Assembly (NCBI GenBank): GCA_018969015.1
Contig: JAGWZE010000027.1
Coordinates: 1 to 46,337, forward strand
Reading direction: 5' to 3'
Length of the DNA: 46,337 bases
DNA from: Alphaproteobacteria bacterium
GTDB lineage: Bacteria; Pseudomonadota; Alphaproteobacteria; Caulobacterales; Aquidulcibacteraceae
A program made the position numbers and the translations under genes. Positions 37,601 to 45,345 of the stretch are shown here, one piece after another (position 1 is the first letter of the stretch; each line of letters starts with the position of its first letter). The notes under the pieces are model-generated. The model saw nothing but the letters and a program-made list of their open reading frames with translations. It made no database searches and was not told the DNA's origin.

Positions 37601-37715
37601 CCGCTTTCGGAATGGAGAGCACCGCGCTGTAGCCCAGCATGATCAGCAGGGCGAACAGCACGATGGTGAACTGCCAGCGGTCGACGAAGAACCGCGTCAC
37701 CGCGCGAACGGGCAT
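34602..37715 (-). CDS. RND efflux transporter, inner-membrane permease
   Basis: A 1037-residue resistance-nodulation-division pump that exports compounds with the proton-motive force, in complex with the adaptor and an outer-membrane channel. Twelve membrane helices are expected; the first is FTIVLFALLIMLGYSAVL. Helix 4 has the acidic pair in LALGLLVDDSIVVTENIARR, needed for proton transfer. The two large periplasmic loops and the RND repeats (GFVALIGIEIKNSILLVDFA) are present. It starts 9 bp after the adaptor gene, with the adaptor stop inside its TAGGAG site, so the two are coupled. The channel gene is not in the window. The substrate is unknown. Confidence 0.95.
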   Translation of the reverse strand: MPVRAVTRFFVDRWQFTIVLFALLIMLGYSAVLSIPKAEDPIAKFPGVSVTVVLPGADAGQMEKLVAIPLESAVNKLEDVRKIESTSGAGVATISVEFVWGTDPERAYDQVVREVNVVRPTLPDGVIAVDLRKFNPAEAAVVQLALVSETANIRTLEALAKDLRDQIERAPGVQQAQVWGAPGAEVQVSVDLDKLAAYKIPPGLVADALRREGSDAPIGAVEAGARRFNVEASGPFDSLEEIRATAIRAGDGRVVRVGDVATVAWGNEEQRHITRFNGQRALFVTAKGKLGEDVFNLKSSIDVEVADFEARLPAGVKLERGFDQSRTVKERLGKLGRDFAIAILLVLVTLLPLGFRASLIVMVSIPLSLAIGVVAVQALGYSMNQLSIAGFVLALGLLVDDSIVVTENIARRLREGLPPRDAALAGVNEIDVAVIGCTAALLFAFLPLLNLPEGAGEFTRSLPVAVTVTIAASLVVALTIIPFLASRLLPRSAAGHSNFFLDAVMGAIHRTYNPVLHWALERPRQTVIVALAVALASFALVPRIGFSLFPQNDSPYFMIDAELPRGVSVAETDKAIRFAESVLRKHDEVEWYFSNAGRGNPQIYYNVIPQQTQPNVGAIYASFKKWEPGVTTETVKKIRAELATYPGARLDLRRFENGPPIEAPIAVRVQGKDLAALDDLARRVEAIVRDTPGVRDVRNPLAARQVDLDLNVDADKSALLGVTAGAADDALRIAIGGVPVAQFRDPTGDAYPVRVRLATATDVPSADDVRRLYVWTQSGAAIPLAEIAAPTFSSGPATIERLDKERVVTITAYTKDGFLTSRVTQDVAGRLAALDLPPGYKVTFGGQAEASARSFSGLGAAVLVAVFGVLAVLLLEFGTFAMMTTVAFVIPFGVMGGLVALFISGESLSFVAIIGFVALIGIEIKNSILLVDFANKLRETGVPKREAVERAGEIRFLPVLLTSATAIGGLTPLVLEKSPLYSPLAIVIIGGLISSTLLARIVTPAMYLLLAPKDPDDLDAVRAAHAASPVASSGPAA

Positions 37716-37724
37716 GGCCGGCTC

Positions 37725-38774
37725 CTAGCGGGCGATCGCGACGGCGGCGCCGTCGCGGACATAGGCGGCGCCGGAGGCCACGATCGTTTCGCCGGGTGCG
37801 AGGCCCCCGATCACCGTGACGGTCTCTCCCTGCAGGCCGGCGGTTTGCACGATGCGACGGCGCGCGACGCCCTGGGCGTCGACGACGTAGACCGAGCCCT
37901 GGTCCGCGCGCGCATCGAGCAGCGCCATCGCGGGGATGCGCACGGACGCCGCCGCGCCCGGGGTTACTGCGCCGGGGACGGCGACGTCGATCGTCGTTTC
38001 GGCGACCATCCCGCTGCGCAGGCCCTTGGGCGCGGAGATCATGATTTCGACGTCGAAGGCGCCGGTCGAGCCGTCGCCCTTGCCGGCGATGCGCGTCACG
38101 CGGCCCTTGAACGCCGCGCCGCCGGAATCCGTCACGGTGACGGTGGCGGGGGCGCCGGCCTTGATGCGGGCCGCGGCGGACGACGGGAAGGCCGCCTTCA
38201 CGATGAGACCGGATTGCACTTCGCCCAGGGTCAGGATCGGTGCGCCGGCGCCGGTCACCTGGGCGGGCTCGGCAAGGCGGCGCAGGATGAGCCCGTCGGC
38301 GGGCGCGACGATCACGGCCGTGTCGCGGTTGAACCCGGCGGCGTCTGAGCCGGCGCGGGCGCGCTCCACGGCAAGCTTGGCGTCGTCGAGGCGCGCCTGG
38401 GCGACGAGGCCCTTGTCGAACAGCGTCTGGGTGCGGTCGAGATTGCGCTGCGCGACCTCGAGCGCGGCCGAGGCTTCCTTGGCGCCAGCCGCCACTTCCG
38501 TCGGCCGCAGCCAGGCGAGCCGCTGCCCGGCGCGCACATAGTCGCCTTCATCCACCGCAATGCGGTCGATCACGCCACCCACCTTGAACGACAGGACGGG
38601 TTCGCGCTGGTAGGCGACGAGGCCGGACGCGCGCAGGGCCGAGGCGCCGGCCGCGGCTTCTGCCTTGACTACAGAAACGACCGGGCGGTCGTCCTCTTTG
38701 ACTTTATTGTCTTTTCCCGCGCCGCAGGCCGTCAGGGCGACGGCCGCGGTGAGAACGACCAAAGTGCGCAACAT
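37725..38774 (-). CDS. RND efflux periplasmic adaptor, lipoprotein
   Basis: A 349-residue membrane fusion protein. The start at 38774 gives a signal peptide with lipobox LTAC (Cys17). The mature part has a barrel-sandwich domain (FKVGGVIDRIAVDEGDYVRAGQRLAWL), a helical hairpin (EVAQRNLDRTQTLFDKGLVAQARLDDAK), the second half of the sandwich (TAVIVAPADGLILRRLAEPAQ) and a beta-barrel and proximal domain (VVDAQGVARRRIVQTAG). It would link the RND pump to an outer-membrane channel. It lies just upstream of the permease and downstream of tetR on the same strand. Confidence 0.94.
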   Translation of the reverse strand: MLRTLVVLTAAVALTACGAGKDNKVKEDDRPVVSVVKAEAAAGASALRASGLVAYQREPVLSFKVGGVIDRIAVDEGDYVRAGQRLAWLRPTEVAAGAKEASAALEVAQRNLDRTQTLFDKGLVAQARLDDAKLAVERARAGSDAAGFNRDTAVIVAPADGLILRRLAEPAQVTGAGAPILTLGEVQSGLIVKAAFPSSAAARIKAGAPATVTVTDSGGAAFKGRVTRIAGKGDGSTGAFDVEIMISAPKGLRSGMVAETTIDVAVPGAVTPGAAASVRIPAMALLDARADQGSVYVVDAQGVARRRIVQTAGLQGETVTVIGGLAPGETIVASGAAYVRDGAAVAIAR

Positions 38775-38806
38775 GCAACCCGTCCCAGCATCATCGTACG
38801 GCGGGC

Positions 38807-38838
38807 ATCTAAACATTTATCGCTTCATTCAGCAATAA
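38807..38838 (-). promoter_or_regulatory. Promoter and operator-like palindrome upstream of the efflux genes
   Basis: On the minus strand a -35 box TTGCTG (38835-38830) and a -10 box TTAGAT (38812-38807) are 17 bases apart, with transcription expected about 25-30 bases before the adaptor ATG. An imperfect 8-bp inverted repeat, TTATCGCT and AGCAATAA with a 6-base gap (38817-38838, one mismatch), covers the -35 box and spacer. This is where a TetR repressor would block RNA polymerase. The binding protein is inferred from the tetR gene next door. Confidence 0.5.
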
Positions 38839-38957
38839 GGACGTGCCCCGGCTTGTCTACGCGCGGTCATGCCGCGCGGATCGCCGGCGCCGAGCTTCGG
38901 CGCGCGATTTGTGTTGGACGTACTCTAGGCGTGCCCGTCAGGGGCTTGTTTGGCCGG

Positions 38958-39584
38958 TCAGTCGCCCGGCGCCGCGAGTACACGGGTCGCCAACCGGGCG
39001 ATGGCCTCGAACAGGGCCTCCAGATCCACCGGCGCGGTTTCCTCCCCGCCGAGCAGCTGCTGGTGCAGCACGGCGAGCAGCATCGGCGCGAACAGCATCA
39101 GCGCGGCGGCGCGCGCCTCGAGCGGATCGGCCGAATTCTGCAGGTGCGGCGCAAGCCGGGCTTCGAGGGCCTTCAGCGAAGGCTCAAGGAGCTCGGTCAG
39201 ATAGGTGCGCCCGACCGATGGGTCTGCAACGCCCTCGATCAGGCCGAACGCGTGCGCCCGCGCGAAACCGCCATGTTGAACCCCGGCCTTGGAGATCGCG
39301 ACGTAGGCTTCGACCGCCTGTTCCGGCGCCGCCGACTGCTGGGCGACGGCGGAGATGAACGGCTCCGCCCGCGCGCCGAGCTCGTGCAGAATCTCGCGCG
39401 CCACGCCGTCGCGATCGCCGAAGTAATGGCGCAGCGTCGGCTCGGCGACATGGCCGGCGATCGCCATCTGGCGAAAGCTCTGCCGTGTCAGTTCGGTCGA
39501 CAGCACGTAGTCCGTCAGATCGCGGACGAGGCGGTCGCGTTTCTCCTCGTAATCCGGATTGCGACGGCCGAGCGGGCGGGGCAT
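38958..39584 (-). CDS. TetR family transcriptional regulator
   Basis: A 208-residue repressor-like protein. The start at 39584 follows CGGAG; the frame reaches 39707 but the N-terminal DNA-binding domain starts here. The helix-turn-helix (residues about 15-60: LTDYVLSTELTRQSFRQMAI, AGHVAEPTLRHYFGDRDGV) is typical of TetR. The C-terminal part is a helical ligand-binding domain (PLEARAAALMLFAPMLLAVL). It lies 183 bp upstream of the efflux adaptor in the same direction and probably controls it. The ligand is unknown. Confidence 0.92.
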   Translation of the reverse strand: MPRPLGRRNPDYEEKRDRLVRDLTDYVLSTELTRQSFRQMAIAGHVAEPTLRHYFGDRDGVAREILHELGARAEPFISAVAQQSAAPEQAVEAYVAISKAGVQHGGFARAHAFGLIEGVADPSVGRTYLTELLEPSLKALEARLAPHLQNSADPLEARAAALMLFAPMLLAVLHQQLLGGEETAPVDLEALFEAIARLATRVLAAPGD

Positions 39585-39598
39585 GGGCAACTCCGAGT

Positions 39599-39683
39599 GC
39601 GCATTCCGATTTTGCAGGCGATTGCCGACGATTGCGACGACAGAATGCGCGTGAAACGAGCATACATGCGCGACAAATGCGCG
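39599..39683. promoter_or_regulatory. Phased ATGCGCG repeats between tetR and the TPP-enzyme gene
   Basis: ATGCGCG occurs three times on the plus strand, starting at 39645, 39666 and 39677, that is 21 and 11 bases apart (two and one helical turns). GCGCATTC at 39599-39606 is the inverted partner of GAATGCGC at 39643-39650. This divergent region controls tetR and perhaps the TPP-enzyme gene. The array could bind TetR or another regulator; no protein is identified. Confidence 0.35.
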
Positions 39684-39811
39684 TTTACGCTGCCAACCTG
39701 CGGTCACGCGGCCGCATCGCGGCGCCGCTCGCGCCGGAGGGGAATTTTCGCGGCTGTAGCGTGGACATGGTCCGCCTTGCTAGACCGGGCGCCGACGCAA
39801 GGAGACACCCC

Positions 39812-41464
39812 ATGACCGCCAAGTCCGGAGCCCGCCACCTCGTTGATTCGCTGGTGGCGCTCGGTGTCGACACGGTGTTCTGCGTGCCGGGCGAGAGCTA
39901 CCTGGCCGTGCTCGATGCGCTCTACGACGAGCGCGACCGCGTCCGCGTCGTTACGTGCCGCCACGAGGCGGGCGCCGCGAACATGGCCGAGGCGTACGGC
40001 AAGCTCACGGGCAAGCCGGGCGTCTGCATGGTCACGCGCGGCCCCGGCGCGACGCACGCAAGCATCGGTGTCCACACCGCGCGGCAGGACTCCACGCCGA
40101 TGCTGCTGTTCATCGGGCAGGTGGCCCTCGCCGACCGCGGGCGCGAGGCGTTCCAGGAAGTCGACTACCGCGCCTTTTTCGGGCCGCTCGCGAAGGGCGC
40201 CGACGAGATCGAAGACGCCGCGCGCATGGGCGAGATCGTGCGACGCGCGTGGCGCCTCGCGACGCAGGGGCGCTGCGGCCCGGTCGCGCTCGCGCTTCCC
40301 GAGGACGTGCTGAGCGCCGTCGTCGAGGCCGCGCCGCTGGCGGCGGGGGCGGGCGCCACGCCTGCTGCGGCGCCGGCGGACCTTGCCCTTGAGATCGCCG
40401 CGCGACTGAAGCGGGCAAAGCGGCCGCTCGTCATCGCGGGCGGGCGCTGGACACCGGAGGGGCGGCGCGCGCTCGCCGCGCTCGCGCAGGCGGCGGACGT
40501 CCCCGTCGCGCTGTCGTTCCGGCGCAAGGACGCGTTCGACAACGACGCGCCGCACTATGCGGGCGATCTCGGGCTCGGGCCGAATCCGAAACTCGTCGCG
40601 GCAGTGCGCGAGGCCGATCTCGTGCTCGCGCTCGGCGCGCGGCTCGGCGAAAACCCGACGCAGGGCTACACGCTCTTCACCCCGGAAACGACGGCGCAAA
40701 CGCTCGTGCACGTTCATCCGGACCCGCAGGAGCTGGGCAAGGTCTGGCCGCCGGCGCTGGCGGTCGCAGCCGATCCGGGCGCGGTCGCCGCGCAACTCGC
40801 CGCGCTCGACGTGCGCGCCGACGCTGCGGCCTGGCGCGCCGCCCGCCGCGCCGACTACGAGGCCTGGACCGCACCGATCGCGGTGACGGGAAAAGTGAAC
40901 CTCTCGGAGTGTTTCGCGCACATGGCGGAGGCGCTGCCCGCCGATGCGATCGTCTGCAACGGGGCAGGCAACTACGCCGCCTGGCTGCATCGCTTCTTCC
41001 GGCACCGCGAAGGCGGCCGGCAGCTCGCGCCCACGAGCGGCGCGATGGGCTATGGCGTGCCGGCGGCGATCGCGGCGAAGATCGTCGCGCCCGAACGCAC
41101 CGTCGTCGCCGTCGCGGGCGACGGCTGTTTCCTGATGACGGGGCAGGAGCTTGCCACTGCGGCGCAGCATGGCGCGGCGGTGATCGTGATCGTCGTCGAC
41201 AATGGCGCCTATGGCACGATCCGCATGCACCAGGAGCGCGAGTTCCCCACCCGCACGGTCGCGACGGATCTCGCCAATCCGGACTTCGCCGCCTATGCGC
41301 GCGCGTTCGGCTTCTGGGCCACGCGGGTGGAGCGCACCGAGGACTTCGCGGAGGCGCTGGCGCAGGCGCGCGCCTGCGGCCGCGGCGCGCTGATTCACGT
41401 CGTCACCGACGTCGAGGACATCAGCCCCGGCCGTACGCTGTCGTCGCTGCGCGCGGGGCGCTGA
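39812..41464 (+). CDS. Thiamine diphosphate enzyme, acetolactate synthase-like
   Basis: A 550-residue protein of the TPP-dependent 2-keto acid family. The start at 39812 has AAGGAG 7 bases upstream. The N-terminal domain has VDTVFCVPGESYLAVLDAL and the catalytic Glu52 in CRHEAGAANMAEAYGK. The central domain is NAD/FAD-like (PLVIAGGRWTPEGRRALAAL). The C-terminal domain binds TPP (VAVAGDGCFLMTGQELATAA, VDNGAYGTIRMHQE). No acetolactate synthase regulatory subunit is next to it, so ilvB is not assigned; it may be a carboligase or decarboxylase on another substrate. It is divergent from tetR. Confidence 0.9.
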   Translation: MTAKSGARHLVDSLVALGVDTVFCVPGESYLAVLDALYDERDRVRVVTCRHEAGAANMAEAYGKLTGKPGVCMVTRGPGATHASIGVHTARQDSTPMLLFIGQVALADRGREAFQEVDYRAFFGPLAKGADEIEDAARMGEIVRRAWRLATQGRCGPVALALPEDVLSAVVEAAPLAAGAGATPAAAPADLALEIAARLKRAKRPLVIAGGRWTPEGRRALAALAQAADVPVALSFRRKDAFDNDAPHYAGDLGLGPNPKLVAAVREADLVLALGARLGENPTQGYTLFTPETTAQTLVHVHPDPQELGKVWPPALAVAADPGAVAAQLAALDVRADAAAWRAARRADYEAWTAPIAVTGKVNLSECFAHMAEALPADAIVCNGAGNYAAWLHRFFRHREGGRQLAPTSGAMGYGVPAAIAAKIVAPERTVVAVAGDGCFLMTGQELATAAQHGAAVIVIVVDNGAYGTIRMHQEREFPTRTVATDLANPDFAAYARAFGFWATRVERTEDFAEALAQARACGRGALIHVVTDVEDISPGRTLSSLRAGR

Positions 41465-41465
41465 A

Positions 41466-41484
41466 TCGTTTCTGTCCAAAACGA
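41466..41484 (+). terminator. Weak stem-loop after the TPP-enzyme gene
   Basis: TCGTTT and AAACGA pair perfectly around a 7-base loop, two bases after the stop codon. The stem is short and AT-rich and no T-run follows. It may be a weak terminator or an operator; the 180-bp gap otherwise holds only the start region of the next gene. Confidence 0.25.
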
Positions 41485-41646
41485 AACTCGAAGCCGTCGC
41501 TGCGTGTAGTCTACAAGGCGAGCGTCGCGTCGGAGGCTGTCGACGCACACGAAAAGACGTTCACGCTCATGCACGAAACACGGATCGATGCTGGGGCTGT
41601 GCGCCCGACGTCCTTCCGTGCCCGTGCGCCTTTGACGGAGCCGTCC

Positions 41647-42108
41647 ATGGCCAAGCCGCATACGCCCCCGCCCGCCGCCGCTCACCGATCCACCTCGACG
41701 ACGGCCGGCGCGCCGCCCGTCGTTGAGCCCCGCGCCGGCGGCGCGACGATCGAACCGTCGATGTTCGTGTTGCCGTATCTCGAGGTGTCGCGCGCGCTGT
41801 TGCGGGCGCACCACGACGCGCTCGCGATGATGGAGGCGAACCGGACGCTCGCGGACGCGCTGCGCGTGATCGTCCGGCGCCAGCAGGATCTCGCGTTCGA
41901 GATCGCCGAGCAGGCGATGGCGCGCGCCGAGGGCGACGGGCAGGCGCCGGGCGAGGATCGGGCCACCATGTTCCACCGCGCCGCCGACGCGGTGCGCGAG
42001 CTCGGCGAGGCGATGATCACCGCGCAGCTCTCTGCGCTCGACACGCTGCGCGACCGCGCCCGCGGCGCCGACGCCGACGTGCGCCCGTCCTCGACGACGC
42101 GGCATTAA
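41647..42108 (+). CDS. Helical phasin-like protein
   Basis: A 153-residue protein. The start at 41647 follows ACGGAG; an in-frame ATG at 41569 has no such site. After a disordered Pro/Thr-rich 35 residues it is all helix: LPYLEVSRALLRAHHDALAM, LADALRVIVRRQQDLAFEIA and MFHRAADAVRELGEAMITAQ. The order and length resemble phasins, which coat polyhydroxyalkanoate granules, but no strict motif is present. The frame runs upstream through the TPP-enzyme gene as an artefact. It is followed by a strong hairpin shared with the convergent cytochrome c gene. Confidence 0.55.
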   Translation: MAKPHTPPPAAAHRSTSTTAGAPPVVEPRAGGATIEPSMFVLPYLEVSRALLRAHHDALAMMEANRTLADALRVIVRRQQDLAFEIAEQAMARAEGDGQAPGEDRATMFHRAADAVRELGEAMITAQLSALDTLRDRARGADADVRPSSTTRH

Positions 42109-42128
42109 GGCCCCGCGCCAACGCAAAA

Positions 42129-42152
42129 CGCCCGGGCCGTGGGGCCCGGGCG
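42129..42152 (-). terminator. Rho-independent terminator of the cytochrome c gene
   Basis: A perfect 10-bp GC stem (arm CGCCCGGGCC, 4-base loop) followed on the minus strand by TTTT. It lies about 75 bp downstream of the cytochrome c stop and about 20 bp after the phasin-like gene, so it may end both transcripts. Confidence 0.8.
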
Positions 42153-42163
42153 CTGCGGTCATG

Positions 42164-42188
42164 TCAGGTCAGTTCAGGTCAGGTCAGG
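42164..42188. repeat. TCAGG pentanucleotide repeat, five units
   Basis: TCAGG is repeated five times in tandem (the second unit is TCAGT) between the terminator and the stop of the cytochrome c gene. It lies in the 3' untranslated region of that gene. It is a small microsatellite without known role. Confidence 0.7.
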
Positions 42189-42225
42189 CCGCGTGCGCGG
42201 CCGGATCGATCCATGTCTGGCCGTG

Positions 42226-42633
42226 TCAGGCCTTGCTGGCCTTCTTGATGTACTCGATCAGGGCCTTGCGCTGGTCGGGGTTCTTCACGCCGACGAACGC
42301 CATGCGCGTGCCCTTCACGACCTGCTGCGGCGCGGCCAGGTACACGTCGAGGGTCTTTTCATCCCACACGACATTGTGGGCCTTCATGGCCGGCGAATAG
42401 TTGAAGCCGGCGAGCGTGCCGGATTTGCGGCCGATGACGCCGTGCAGGTTCGGGCCGACGAGATTCTTGCCGCCCTTCTCGATCGTGTGGCACGCGCGGC
42501 ACTGCGCGAACACCTTGGCGCCGTCGATGGCGGGCTTGGCCGCAGCGGCCGGAGCCGGGGTCGCGGGCTTGGCCTGAGCGAACGCCGCTGCCGGCGTAAG
42601 GACCAACGCGAGGGCGATGAACAGCTGACGCAT
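42226..42633 (-). CDS. Class I cytochrome c (c2-like)
   Basis: A 135-residue exported electron carrier. The start at 42633 follows AGAGGA and gives a signal peptide ending near AAAFAQ, then an Ala/Pro-rich spacer. The heme motif is CRACH (Cys45, Cys48, His49), and Met111 in GTRMAFVG is the sixth ligand. NLVGPNLHGVIGRKSGTLAGF and the closing DQRKALIEYIKK are typical of cytochrome c2/c550. In phototrophs such proteins reduce the reaction centre; the position about 2 kb from bchI is compatible with that, but respiration is equally possible. Confidence 0.93.
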   Translation of the reverse strand: MRQLFIALALVLTPAAAFAQAKPATPAPAAAAKPAIDGAKVFAQCRACHTIEKGGKNLVGPNLHGVIGRKSGTLAGFNYSPAMKAHNVVWDEKTLDVYLAAPQQVVKGTRMAFVGVKNPDQRKALIEYIKKASKA

Positions 42634-42833
42634 TCTTTTATCCTCTTCCCTGGGCCGTCTTGGCCAATACCGTCGGCGACGCTGGCTCAAGGCGGCCCCG
42701 GCGGGCGGTAAAATAGCGGCCCGTATCGGGAAGTGTAGCGGGAGATGCGACGTTTTTCAGGCGACCGGGCGCCACTTAAAGGCGCACCCGGCCCGTTTAC
42801 GCTCGCGGTGCGGTCAGCCGGCGGCCATGAGGC

Positions 42834-44165
42834 TCATGGGGGCGGCGGACGCTGCATGTCGGTCTCGGCCGCGGCCCGCTCCCGCAGCAGGCGCAGGCCG
42901 TACCAGACGAGGCCGATGACCAACGGCGCGGCAAGGCCGGTGGCGACGTTCGGATCGATGTTCGGCATGACGTGCGCCGCCGCCTTCAAGATGTACCCGA
43001 GCAGGCCCAGCGCGTAGTAGGAAATAGCGGCGACGGACAGGCCTTCGACCGTCTCCTGCAGGCGCAACTGCAGCAGCGCACGGCGATCCATCGAGGCGAG
43101 CAGTTCGGCGTTCATTTCCTCGGCCGCGATGTCGACGCGCGTGTTGAGCATCTGCGCGGTGCGCGCGATGCGTTCGCTGACGGCGATTTGGCGCTGTTCG
43201 ACGGCCTCGCAGGTGCGCATGGCGGGCGCGAGCCGGCGCTCCATGAACTCCCCGATCGTGGGCCGTTCGTCGAGCCGCACCTCCCGCAGCTGGGCGATCC
43301 GTTCCCGGACGAGACCGTGATAGGCGCGCGCGGCGGCGAAACGGAAACTCGTGCGCGCCGCGATCGCTTCGGCTTCCCCGGCGAGCGCGGCGAGGTGGGT
43401 GAGCAGCTTGCGGTCTTCCGCGGCGCCGCCTTCCTCGGTCACGCGCAGCGCCGAGCGCGCCGCCTCGGCCTCGATGCCTGCGAGCTTCGCGGCCGTCTCC
43501 TGCGCGAGCGGGAATGCGAACAGCGCCATGAGGCGGTAGGTCTCGAGTTCGAAAACCTGCTGGACGATGCGGCCATTCAGCGCGGCGTCGCCGTGTGGGC
43601 TCGCGATGATCACGCGTGTGCAGCCATCCGGACCGGCGCGAAAATCCGTCAACACACGCGCGGCGCCGTCAGCGACGATCGCGCCGATGTGGGACTCGGC
43701 CGAGAGGAGCGCTTCGGCGGGGATCTCGCGCACGAGCGCGACGTGGCAGGCGACGAGCACGTCGCCCGGCAGGTCGGCGACCCAGGATTGCGGCGCGAGG
43801 TCGACGGCGGTGGCCTGGAACAAGGCGGCGCCGTCATCGAGCGCGGGACGGAAGAACGTCCAGGTGGAGAACTCGGTGTGGCGCTCCCAGCGCAGACGCC
43901 ATGCGCCCGCATCGACGACGCACCAGCGCGCCGTCGGCCCCGGTTCGGGCGCGCCGATCATCCGGCACAGCGCGGCCATGTGCGCGCGGTCCGCGTCGAC
44001 GCCGGTTTCGCCGGACAATGCGGCGATGCGGGTGGCGAGCGCCGGGGCCGGCAGCGGCGTTGCAGGTCGGGCGTGCGCTTCCGCCAGCAGGCGATCCCGC
44101 TGGGCGTGGAATTTCCAGCCGACGGCCGCGCGCGAAGGCGGGGGCGCGGCGAGACTTTCAGACAT
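42834..44165 (-). CDS. DUF3422 family membrane protein
   Basis: A 443-residue protein of the DUF3422 family. The N-terminus (HAQRDRLLAEAHARPATPLP) and the middle (RWERHTEFSTWTFFRP, SPHGDAALNGRIVQQVFELE) are conserved in it. A helical region follows, then two C-terminal membrane helices (SVAAISYYALGLLGYILKAA and GLAAPLVIGLVWYGLRLL). The function is not established. It is divergent from bchI, with 157 bp between them. Confidence 0.88.
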   Translation of the reverse strand: MSESLAAPPPSRAAVGWKFHAQRDRLLAEAHARPATPLPAPALATRIAALSGETGVDADRAHMAALCRMIGAPEPGPTARWCVVDAGAWRLRWERHTEFSTWTFFRPALDDGAALFQATAVDLAPQSWVADLPGDVLVACHVALVREIPAEALLSAESHIGAIVADGAARVLTDFRAGPDGCTRVIIASPHGDAALNGRIVQQVFELETYRLMALFAFPLAQETAAKLAGIEAEAARSALRVTEEGGAAEDRKLLTHLAALAGEAEAIAARTSFRFAAARAYHGLVRERIAQLREVRLDERPTIGEFMERRLAPAMRTCEAVEQRQIAVSERIARTAQMLNTRVDIAAEEMNAELLASMDRRALLQLRLQETVEGLSVAAISYYALGLLGYILKAAAHVMPNIDPNVATGLAAPLVIGLVWYGLRLLRERAAAETDMQRPPPP

Positions 44166-44322
44166 GCGGCGCGTCCTCGATTGCGATCCGCAGGACGTGA
44201 GGTTTTCCCCCCGCAGGTCAAGAGGCGTCCGCGCGGGGCGTCCATATGCGCATTGGACGGATCGCCCGAGGCGTGGTCATCTCCCGGCGTCTCCGCCCGG
44301 ATAGCGGCAGCTAGAGGATCGA

Positions 44323-45345
44323 ATGCGCGCAGTTTTTCCGTTCTCGGCGATCGTCGGACAGGACGACATGAAGACCGCATTGTTGATCGCTGCGGTGGAC
44401 CGCAGCATCGGCGGCGTGATGGTGTTCGGGGATCGCGGTACGGGTAAGTCGACGGCTGTTCGTGGTCTTGCATCGCTGTTGCCGTCACTTCGTGTCGTTG
44501 GCGGCTGCGCGTACCGGTGCGACCCGGATGCGCCGCCCGTCTGTGTCGAGGGCTGCGCGGCGCGGGCCGGCCGGTCGGCAAAAATCGAAACGGTCCCGAC
44601 GCCGGTGGTCGACCTGCCGCTCGGCGCCACCGAGGACCGCGTGGTCGGCGCGCTCGACCTCGAGCGGGCGCTGACGCGCGGCGAAAAGGCGTTCGAGCCT
44701 GGCCTGCTGGCGCGCGCAAACCGCGGCTTCCTCTATATCGACGAGGTCAACCTGCTCGAGGATCACCTCGTCGATCTGCTTCTGGACGTGGCGGCCTCCG
44801 GCGAGAACGTCGTCGAGCGCGAGGGGCTGAGCGTGCGTCACCCGGCCCGCTTCGTGCTGGTGGGCAGCGGCAATCCCGAAGAGGGCGAACTGCGGCCGCA
44901 GCTGCTCGATCGTTTCGGCCTGAGCGTCGAGGTGACGACGCCGACCGATCTGCCCGCGCGCATCGAGGTGGTGAAGCGTCGCGACGCGTTCGATCGCGAT
45001 CCGGACAGCTTCGTCGCGCACTGGGCCGCGGAAGACGCCAAGGTGCGCAAACAGGTCGCCGACGCGCAGGCGCGCCTCGTCGATGTCGCGACGCCGGACT
45101 CGGTGCTGGAGGCCGGGGCGAAGCTCTGCATCGCCCTCGGCGCCGATGGATTGCGCGGGGAGCTGACGCTGCTGCGCGCGGCGCGCGCGCTCGCCGCACT
45201 CGACGGCGCCCGCGAGGTCACGCTGTCCCATCTGCGCCGTGTGGCGCCGATGGCGCTGCGCCATCGCCTGCGCCGCAATCCGCTTGACGACGTGGGCTCC
45301 ACGCCGCGCATCGCGCGGGCGATGGACGATCTGGGCTTGGCCTGA
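44323..45345 (+). CDS. bchI: Magnesium chelatase ATPase subunit I
   Basis: A 340-residue AAA+ ATPase that, with BchD and BchH, inserts Mg2+ into protoporphyrin IX, the first committed step to bacteriochlorophyll. The N-terminus PFSAIVGQDDMKTALLIAAV is typical, with Walker A GDRGTGKST (36-44) and Walker B LYIDEV near 137-142. Sensor 1 is in LVGSGNPEEGELRPQLLDRF, and the C-terminus has APMALRHRLRRNP. An AGAGGA site precedes the start. Its stop overlaps the bchD start (TGATG). This marks the edge of a photosynthesis gene cluster that continues to the right. Confidence 0.97.
   Translation: MRAVFPFSAIVGQDDMKTALLIAAVDRSIGGVMVFGDRGTGKSTAVRGLASLLPSLRVVGGCAYRCDPDAPPVCVEGCAARAGRSAKIETVPTPVVDLPLGATEDRVVGALDLERALTRGEKAFEPGLLARANRGFLYIDEVNLLEDHLVDLLLDVAASGENVVEREGLSVRHPARFVLVGSGNPEEGELRPQLLDRFGLSVEVTTPTDLPARIEVVKRRDAFDRDPDSFVAHWAAEDAKVRKQVADAQARLVDVATPDSVLEAGAKLCIALGADGLRGELTLLRAARALAALDGAREVTLSHLRRVAPMALRHRLRRNPLDDVGSTPRIARAMDDLGLA

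Noticed and set aside
34641-38348. A 1235-codon open frame on the plus strand
   Set aside because: It is fully antisense to the RND permease and adaptor genes, has a low-complexity Arg/Asp/His-rich translation and no recognisable domain. GC bias keeps the opposite frame open.
44166-44322. PpsR/CrtJ binding site before bchI
   Set aside because: I looked for TGT-N12-ACA in this gap and found none.
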